This document shows, piece by piece, positions 42,429-47,611 of a stretch of 47,611 nt of DNA. A model generated the notes under the pieces. It had not been told where the DNA came from and did no database searches. It saw only the letters and a list, made by a program, of their open reading frames with translations. Within the stretch, counting starts at the first letter, position 1, and each line of letters starts with the position of its first letter. The DNA is from Clostridia bacterium (GTDB lineage: Bacteria > Bacillota > Clostridia > Oscillospirales > CAG-272). The position numbers and the translations under genes were made by a program. The DNA lies in the NCBI GenBank assembly GCA_017443595.1, contig JAFSYU010000054.1, forward strand, positions 1 through 47,611, given 5' to 3'.

Positions 42429-43304
42429 TTGAAAAAAGTTCTGAATATTATCCGGATCATTCTGGTCTGGACGCTGGTGGCGGTTGCCGTCTCTATGATG
42501 ATCTTTACGATCGTATCGGTGGCTACGTTCAACTCGACTGAAAGAAATCTCTTCGGCTTCAAATTCTTCGTCGTACAGACGGATTCAATGAGCAAGTCTG
42601 AAGAACCTAACGACAAGGTCACGACAAGCATCTTCTTCAACGCCGGCGATATAGTTGTCGTAAGAGACGTTGAGATGAGCAAACGCGCGGAGCTGCAGCC
42701 GGATGAGGTAATAACCTTCATATCGCGCAACAACGCCAGCTTCGGTGAGACCGTAACGCACGCCATCCGCAGAAAAGCGGTTGAAAGCGACGGAACACGA
42801 GGATTCATCACCTACGGCGCAAACACCGGCGCGGATGACGAATCAGTCGTTGAATACGGAGACATCGTCGGTAAATACGTTGGCCACATCCCGATGCTCG
42901 GCAGATTCTTCCTGTTTTTGAAGACGACGCCCGGTTACATAGTATGCATATTCGTTCCTATAGTGCTTCTCATACTCTACAACGGCACAAACGTGATACG
43001 TCTCTTCCGCAAGTACAAGAAGGAACAGACGGCTGAAATGGAAGCGGAACGCAAGAAGATAGAAGAAGAGCGTCAGCACTCTATGGAAATGCTCGCACAG
43101 CTCCAGGCGCTGCAGGCTCAGCTCGCAAATCAGCAGAACAACGGCCAGGCGCCTCAGGCGCCGCCTCAGGCACCGCCCGCACCCGAAGTAAAGGTTGAAC
43201 CGGAAGCGCCCGCACCCGAGGTTAAAGCTGGACCGGCGCCGGAAACGCCCGCTTCCGAGGTGAAAGCGGAGCCGGAAGCACCGGCAGAAGATAAAGCGGA
43301 ATAG
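42429..43304 (+). CDS. sipW: SipW-type (S26B) signal peptidase I, second copy
   Basis: A 291-residue paralogue of the peptidase at 41271. Catalytic Ser53 (QTDSMS) and the downstream TVTHAI His are kept. An extra segment after the Ser (about 55-72, Glu/Asp-rich) is absent in the first copy. The tail after the second helix is a charged coiled coil followed by Pro/Ala/Glu repeats (PEVK-like units, about 240-291). Two copies near different TasA-like genes suggest separate substrates. The TTG start has AAGGAAAGGCAAGG upstream. Confidence 0.88.
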   Translation: MKKVLNIIRIILVWTLVAVAVSMMIFTIVSVATFNSTERNLFGFKFFVVQTDSMSKSEEPNDKVTTSIFFNAGDIVVVRDVEMSKRAELQPDEVITFISRNNASFGETVTHAIRRKAVESDGTRGFITYGANTGADDESVVEYGDIVGKYVGHIPMLGRFFLFLKTTPGYIVCIFVPIVLLILYNGTNVIRLFRKYKKEQTAEMEAERKKIEEERQHSMEMLAQLQALQAQLANQQNNGQAPQAPPQAPPAPEVKVEPEAPAPEVKAGPAPETPASEVKAEPEAPAEDKAE

Positions 43305-43360
43305 TTCGCAGCGGCGTCGCCGCATTAGTATAGAATAATATAAATGTAAGGAGATTTGCA

Positions 43361-45316
43361 ATGAAAGTAAAGAACAGTACCGGAAAAGCGTTGTCATTAT
43401 CTATCTTGTCCACTTTTCTGTGCGTATGCATGCTTTTCGGCATGACTTACGCGTGGTTCAAAGTTGATATTGACTCCGGCAACAACGTTATCAAGATCGG
43501 CGCTTTTGACGTGAATGTTTATTACAGCAATACCTATATTGCCGCGGATGCAGACGGGTGGACTGCTTTTAAAGATAACAGCATATTTGAAAACGTCACG
43601 CTCATCCCCGGTGACGAGGTAGTCCGCTACGTGAAATTTGAAAATAAATGCGATTACCCCGTAAAATTTGACCTTGTTCTCCCCACCGGAGCTACTTTCG
43701 ATGCAAACGGCAAAGTCAATAATTTAAACATTTATACCGCTGACACCGTGACCGCGGCCGTAACGGTAGCCGATATGGTTTCTTTGAACAATCTTGGCGC
43801 GTTACACAGCGCTGCGACTGCTGCGGCTCCCACGCTGCTTGTCACAAAGACGCTTGCGGCAAACACTTCCGCTATAGTAGCGGTCGGCGTTAAACTCCCG
43901 GAAACTTACGATAGTGTAAGCGCACAAGCAATATCCGAAACGTTCAAACTCCGTGTAATAGCAACTCAGTGGAACGCACCGCACACGAGCGTTACAGCCG
44001 TAGCAGCAGCCACGGAACAGACGCTTACTGCGGATAACGTCACCGTTATAGTTCCCGCTGCAGACGTTGAGAAAAACGATAACTTTGCGCTCGTCGTATC
44101 CAATATTAGTAGTACGGAAGGTACTTTCAACTGTGATATCGCTCTTAAGAAAAACAATGAAACAGTTGAAAACGCACCCTCACCCATAACCGTTAATATA
44201 AATATCGGAAAAGAAAAAACCGTAACGTCGTTAACTCATAACGGTACCGCGATAACAAATTATGATTATGATTCAACTACCGGTATACTCACGTTCACAA
44301 CGTCTTCGTTCAGTCCGTTTGAAGTAATCTATGAAACCGGAGTTTACGAAGCAAAGATCGGTGAAACCAAATATGCAACGCTGCAGGCTGCGCTTAATGC
44401 CGCAAACAATAACGATAAGGTCGTTTTGGCAACTTGCATTAAGCAGGACGCAGGATACCTGTTTGGTGGCGCAGGTAAAACAGTTGATCTTGACTTGAAC
44501 GGCAAAACAATAACCGTAAACAACGGTGCAAACGTAAATAACAGAGCAATAAAGATCGATGACGGTACATTGAACGTTTACAACGGATCTATCGTGGCGG
44601 TCGGCAGCGGAACCAACAGTTCAAACGGCTCAGGCTGCTACGGTGCTTTCAGAATTGAAGCAAACGGAAAGCTTAACGCAACAGACCTTACTCTTAAAAA
44701 ATCACGTCCGTGGGGATTGAACGTAAAGGTCCTCGGCGGTGAAGCGACGCTGACAAACGTAACGATTGATTCCTCATATGGCGGCGGAATAGAAGTTACT
44801 GAAGCTGATCTCGGAGGAAATTCCAAGAAAGGTAAAGCAACTTTGACAGACTGCACGTTTAAACAGTCAAATTACTTTGATCACTGCAGTTCTGCGATTT
44901 CTGTTTCCGGCGGCAGCTTACTGACGGTAAACAGCGGTACGTATGAAGGTGAATATGCTGCGTATGTATTCTCATCCGGCGGAGTTATTGATATTAAAGG
45001 CGGTACGTTTACGGCAAAGTCGAAAAACGTAGTAATAGCCGCGATTGATATTAATACATATCCTCAATACACCGGCGGATTTACGATATCTGGCGGAGAT
45101 TTCAACGGAACGTTTAATATAACTTCACCCGCGTATTTAAGTATATCGGGCGGTACGTTTGATCACGATCCTTCTGCTTATGTTCCTGATTCCGGATATA
45201 CCGTTACGCAATCAAACGGCAAATGGATAGTAAATCCCGTAAACGTACAGCAGTCTATAGTGGTAAATGCTGCAGCAGCCGACAGAGGTTTACTTCCCGA
45301 GCTTATAACACCGTAA
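43361..45316 (+). CDS. TasA/CalY-like protein fused to a beta-helix-like domain
   Basis: A 651-residue exported protein. The N-terminus has the SipW-type signal (hydrophobic 12-28 ending GMTYAWF), then a TasA-like beta domain (about 30-210, with LIPGDEVVRYVKFENKCDYPVKF) and an Ig-like segment (about 215-330). Residues about 340-625 are beta-helix-like, with parallel strands such as TVDLDLNGKTITVNN and SGGTFDHDP. The family TasA part alone is about 200 residues, so this is a large fusion. AAGGAGAT precedes the ATG. Function is inferred as a surface fibre or adhesin. Confidence 0.8.
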   Translation: MKVKNSTGKALSLSILSTFLCVCMLFGMTYAWFKVDIDSGNNVIKIGAFDVNVYYSNTYIAADADGWTAFKDNSIFENVTLIPGDEVVRYVKFENKCDYPVKFDLVLPTGATFDANGKVNNLNIYTADTVTAAVTVADMVSLNNLGALHSAATAAAPTLLVTKTLAANTSAIVAVGVKLPETYDSVSAQAISETFKLRVIATQWNAPHTSVTAVAAATEQTLTADNVTVIVPAADVEKNDNFALVVSNISSTEGTFNCDIALKKNNETVENAPSPITVNINIGKEKTVTSLTHNGTAITNYDYDSTTGILTFTTSSFSPFEVIYETGVYEAKIGETKYATLQAALNAANNNDKVVLATCIKQDAGYLFGGAGKTVDLDLNGKTITVNNGANVNNRAIKIDDGTLNVYNGSIVAVGSGTNSSNGSGCYGAFRIEANGKLNATDLTLKKSRPWGLNVKVLGGEATLTNVTIDSSYGGGIEVTEADLGGNSKKGKATLTDCTFKQSNYFDHCSSAISVSGGSLLTVNSGTYEGEYAAYVFSSGGVIDIKGGTFTAKSKNVVIAAIDINTYPQYTGGFTISGGDFNGTFNITSPAYLSISGGTFDHDPSAYVPDSGYTVTQSNGKWIVNPVNVQQSIVVNAAAADRGLLPELITP

Positions 45317-45377
45317 GTTAAATAATTACTGATCGTCTCCCCCGCTCCGGCGGGGCGGGGGAAGACTTTCGGGTATG

Positions 45378-45412
45378 TGGAATGGCTCAAAAGCTGATTT
45401 TGATCCATTCCA
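45378..45412 (+). promoter_or_regulatory. Long hairpin before the second TasA-like gene
   Basis: TGGAATGG (45378-45385) pairs with CCATTCCA (45405-45412), and CAAAA with TTTTG inside, separated by a 2x2 internal loop and capped by GCTGA. No T run follows, so it is unlikely to be a terminator; a leader element or processing site is possible. A GC-rich CCCCCGC/GCGGG hairpin precedes it near 45340-45360. Confidence 0.5.
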
Positions 45413-45458
45413 TGCATCCGGACTATATATAATGATGAAAACAAGAAAGGGGAACAGC

Positions 45459-46049
45459 ATGGCAAAAGTAAGTACATACAGGGCGATGATATCGGCATTG
45501 GTATGCACGTTCCTCTGCGTGGCAATGCTATGCGGCATGACGTACGCGTGGTATCTCGGCACTATTGACAGCGGCAGCAATACCATAAATATAGGCACGT
45601 ATGACGTCTCTGTCAAATGGGCGAGCAACGAGCTCCCGGCGACGTTTACAAGCTCGATGACTGACGGTCAGGTAAACTTCAACGTGACCGGAATGGGTCC
45701 CGGTGACGTCAAAGTATGCTATTTCCAGATAAATAATGATACCGCTTATCCGGCAAATCTCAAAATCTACGCTCAGCACGGTGAAAATACCGGCGCGGAT
45801 CTTAGAATATACGCCGCGTCCGTTACGGGTACATACGTCCCGGTCGGCGTCGGAACGGATCTGACGACTCTTGCTGATGAAACGGCAATAAGTCCGGAGG
45901 GCGGATTTACGGTCCCGGCAAAATCCGGCAACACCGCCGGCACGCTCGTCGTGGCCGTGGCTGTAAAGCTTCCGGGAAACAGCATGGCGGTCAACGCAAC
46001 AACTGATTTCACGCTGAAATTCAACGTTCAGCAGACGGGTAATTCCTGA
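45459..46049 (+). CDS. TasA/CalY-like exported protein
   Basis: A 196-residue protein with the same signal pattern as its neighbours (TFLCVAMLCGMTYAWY) and a TasA-like beta domain; NTINIGTYDVSVKWAS just after the signal and GPGDVKVCYFQINNDTAYPANLKIY are typical. Length is normal for the family. The ATG at 45459 is chosen because AAGAAAGGGGAACAGC lies upstream; two earlier in-frame ATGs lack a ribosome binding site. It lies before the tandem repeat array. Confidence 0.8.
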   Translation: MAKVSTYRAMISALVCTFLCVAMLCGMTYAWYLGTIDSGSNTINIGTYDVSVKWASNELPATFTSSMTDGQVNFNVTGMGPGDVKVCYFQINNDTAYPANLKIYAQHGENTGADLRIYAASVTGTYVPVGVGTDLTTLADETAISPEGGFTVPAKSGNTAGTLVVAVAVKLPGNSMAVNATTDFTLKFNVQQTGNS

Positions 46050-46054
46050 TTTAA

Positions 46055-46671
46055 GCCTTCCCCTGTCGGGGAAGGTGTCAGCGCAGCTGACGGATGAGGC
46101 TTAGCCTCCCTCTTGAGGGAGGTGGCTCGCGAAAGCGAGATGGAAGGAGTAAGATAAAGAGTAAACTCCTTCAGTCACCTACGGCGACAGCTCCCCCAAA
46201 GGAGGAGCCAAAAACAGTCTTCCCCCGTCGGGGAAGGTGTCAGCGCAGCTGACGGATGAGGCTTAGCCTCCCTCTTGAGGGAGGTGGCTCGCGAAAGCGA
46301 GACGGAAGGAGTAAGATAAAGAGTAAACTCCTTCAGTCACCTACGGCGACAGCTCCCCCAAAGGAGGAGCCAAAGACAGCCTTCCACCATAGGGGAAGGC
46401 AAAGTGATGGATGAGGCTTAGCCTCCCTCTTGAGGGAGGTGGCTCGCGAAAGCGAGACGGAAGGAGTAAGATAAAGAGTAAACTCCTTCAGTCACCTACG
46501 GCGACAGCTCCCCCCAAAGGAGGAGCCAAAAACAGCCTTCTCCGATAGGGAAAGGCAAAGTGACGGAATGAGGCTATCTACCGCCGTTACGTTGTGCAAA
46601 ACCCCTTACGCACCATTCAAAAGCCTCATCCACCGTGTAAAACACGGTCCCCTTCCCCCCATAGGGGAAGG
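46055..46671. repeat. Tandem array of 162-bp palindromic units
   Basis: Three near-identical units lie at 46055-46216, 46217-46378 and 46379-46534 (162, 162 and 156 bp; the last has an altered beginning), then a partial fourth from 46535. Each unit contains several hairpins (CTTCCCC/GGGGAAG, CAGC/GCTG, GCCTCCCTC/GAGGGAGG, GGCTCGC/GCGAG, AGGAGT/ACTCC). The right end repeats the outer palindrome (46651-46671) and an inverted ATGAGGCT copy (46568-46575 with 46622-46629). One partial copy lies at 14707. There is no transposase and no coding sign. Confidence 0.85.
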
Positions 46672-46719
46672 CAAAAAAGTGTTCTTTTACAAATAAATAT
46701 TATTCCTAATTCAGTAAAA

Positions 46720-46805
46720 CGGAAGACGCCGGGGCGGCAGTGCGCTCTGCCAAAACCGAAAAGGTCTTCCGCCTGATGACGTTTTTTAAGGTGTGCGCTC
46801 ACCTT
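46720..46805 (+). promoter_or_regulatory. Twin-hairpin leader with identical TGCGCT loops
   Basis: Just before the last gene, CGGAAGAC (46720-46727) pairs with GTCTTCCG (46764-46771) around an inner hairpin GGCAG-TGCGCT-CTGCC (46736-46751). A second hairpin AAGGTG-TGCGCT-CACCTT lies at 46788-46805. The two apical loops are the same six bases and contain self-complementary GCGC, so they could pair with each other. No known riboswitch was recognised. Confidence 0.5.
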
Positions 46806-46843
46806 GAAAATATATTTTAATCATTTTATAAAAGGAGAAAAAA

Positions 46844-47611
46844 ATGAAAAACAAGACAATGAGAAAAGCAATGATCACCAGCATCATCGCGCTGGTACTT
46901 TGCTTTGCTATGTTGGTCGGCACGACTTACGCTTGGTTTACTGACAGCGTAACAAGTGCTAACAACATCATTAAGTCCGGTACGTTAGACGTTAGCATGA
47001 AATGGGCTAACGGAACCGAAGCTCCTGCCACAGCAACTTGGACGGATGCTTCCACCGGAGCTATATTCAATTATGATCTTTGGGAGCCCGGTTACGTTGA
47101 TGTTCGTCACATAAGAATATCCAACGACGGAACACTTGCTCTTAAGTACAAGTTACAGATTGTACCGAACGGCGATGCTTCTGAACTTGCTGACGTTATC
47201 GACGTTTACTTTGCAGATCCCGCTGTTCAGGTAGCTGACCGCGCTGCTCTTGCAAATGCGACCAGACTCGGCACTCTTACCGAAGTTCTTGCCGGTATGG
47301 GCACAACTTACGGAACGAACCACCTGCTTGCAGGTCAGTCCGTTGACGTAACTCTTGCTCTTAAGATGCAGGAATCTGCTGGCAACGAATATCAGAACAA
47401 ATCCATAGGCACTGATTTCTCCGTTGTACTGCTTGCAACTCAGTACACTGCTGAAACTGACAGCTTCGACGATCAGTATGATGCTCTTGCTCAGTATCCC
47501 GTAATCGATGCTGCTGCTGCTACCGCTGCTCTCGCGGCTGGTCAGAACGTAGTTCTCGGCGGAGATATAGCTGTAAGCGGTCCTCAGGCTATAGACGGTG
47601 CTGTTCTTGAC
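46844..47611 (+). CDS. TasA/CalY-like exported protein, partial (runs off the right edge)
   Basis: An open reading frame of 256 codons without stop reaches the window edge. It starts at ATG 46844 with AAAGGAG upstream. The signal ends in GTTYAWFTDSV, the hallmark of this family, and continues with NNIIKSGTLDVSMKWANG and a TasA-like beta domain (about 35-205) containing WEPGYVDVRHIRISNDGTLALKYKL. Further residues are Ala-rich (AAAATAALAAGQ), and the visible end VLGGDIAVSG suggests a following beta-helix-like domain, as in the 43361 gene. Codon use is more T-ending (GCT) than its neighbours, often a sign of high expression. Confidence 0.85.
   Translation, partial: MKNKTMRKAMITSIIALVLCFAMLVGTTYAWFTDSVTSANNIIKSGTLDVSMKWANGTEAPATATWTDASTGAIFNYDLWEPGYVDVRHIRISNDGTLALKYKLQIVPNGDASELADVIDVYFADPAVQVADRAALANATRLGTLTEVLAGMGTTYGTNHLLAGQSVDVTLALKMQESAGNEYQNKSIGTDFSVVLLATQYTAETDSFDDQYDALAQYPVIDAAAATAALAAGQNVVLGGDIAVSGPQAIDGAVLD

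Noticed and set aside
46055..46560. A CRISPR array
   Set aside because: The repeats are 156-162 bp, adjacent without unique spacers, and consist of several palindromes. There are no cas genes.
46764..46787. A fluoride (crcB) riboswitch suggested by CTGATGACG
   Set aside because: The rest of the consensus, including the pseudoknotted first stem, is absent, and the downstream gene is a TasA-like protein.

Overview
The window looks like a chromosome segment of an uncultured gut-type member of the Clostridia (Bacillota). The reasons are the sigma-A style promoters with 17-bp spacers, strong AGGAGG ribosome binding sites, frequent TTG starts, dockerin-tailed secreted proteins, BspA-like leucine-rich repeats, a GTP-dependent PEP carboxykinase, SipW/TasA-type surface genes and short palindromic intergenic repeats. 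This placement is inference. No rRNA, tRNA, CRISPR array, transposase or phage gene was seen.

Layout. 1-111: end of an unidentified structured RNA. 247-5159 (+): a promoter and a probable operon (PfkB-like kinase lacking its catalytic Asp, GH73-type glucosaminidase with dockerin, dCMP deaminase, Eis-like acetyltransferase). 5187-9655 (+): ArsB/NhaD-like permease, SPFH protein with three zinc ribbons, a small membrane protein, a GH99/WbsX-like protein. 9703-10575 (-): dockerin protein. 10706-14630 (+): EctB-like aminotransferase, two paralogous membrane proteins, a C-terminally anchored surface protein. 14817-18318 (-): metallo-beta-lactamase-fold hydrolase and GH106-like glycosidase.

18474-27310 (+) is the most unusual locus: a tight five-gene operon with two membrane-anchored McrB-like AAA+ ATPases, a DUF2357-like coiled-coil protein between them, a small one-pass membrane protein and a 1349-residue two-pass membrane protein with a transglutaminase-like core. 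It resembles the MoxR/DUF58/transglutaminase gene set in logic, but uses McrBC-type parts with no visible nuclease.

27347-39430 holds two more dockerin proteins (CBM9-like; BspA-like LRR), GTP-PEPCK, a candidate small RNA with its own promoter and terminator (about 32718-32900), a MATE transporter, an M42 peptidase, a tandem class II aldolase protein, a beta-lactamase-fold hydrolase and a fifth dockerin protein.

39653 to the right edge (+) is a surface-fibre island: a wall- or membrane-anchored protein, four TasA/CalY-like exported proteins (one fused to a beta-helix-like domain, one cut by the window edge) and two SipW-type signal peptidases. Three of its intergenic regions fold into distinct hairpins, and one carries a tandem array of 162-bp palindromic units. 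The five dockerins share one repeat signature, which suggests a single partner protein outside the window.
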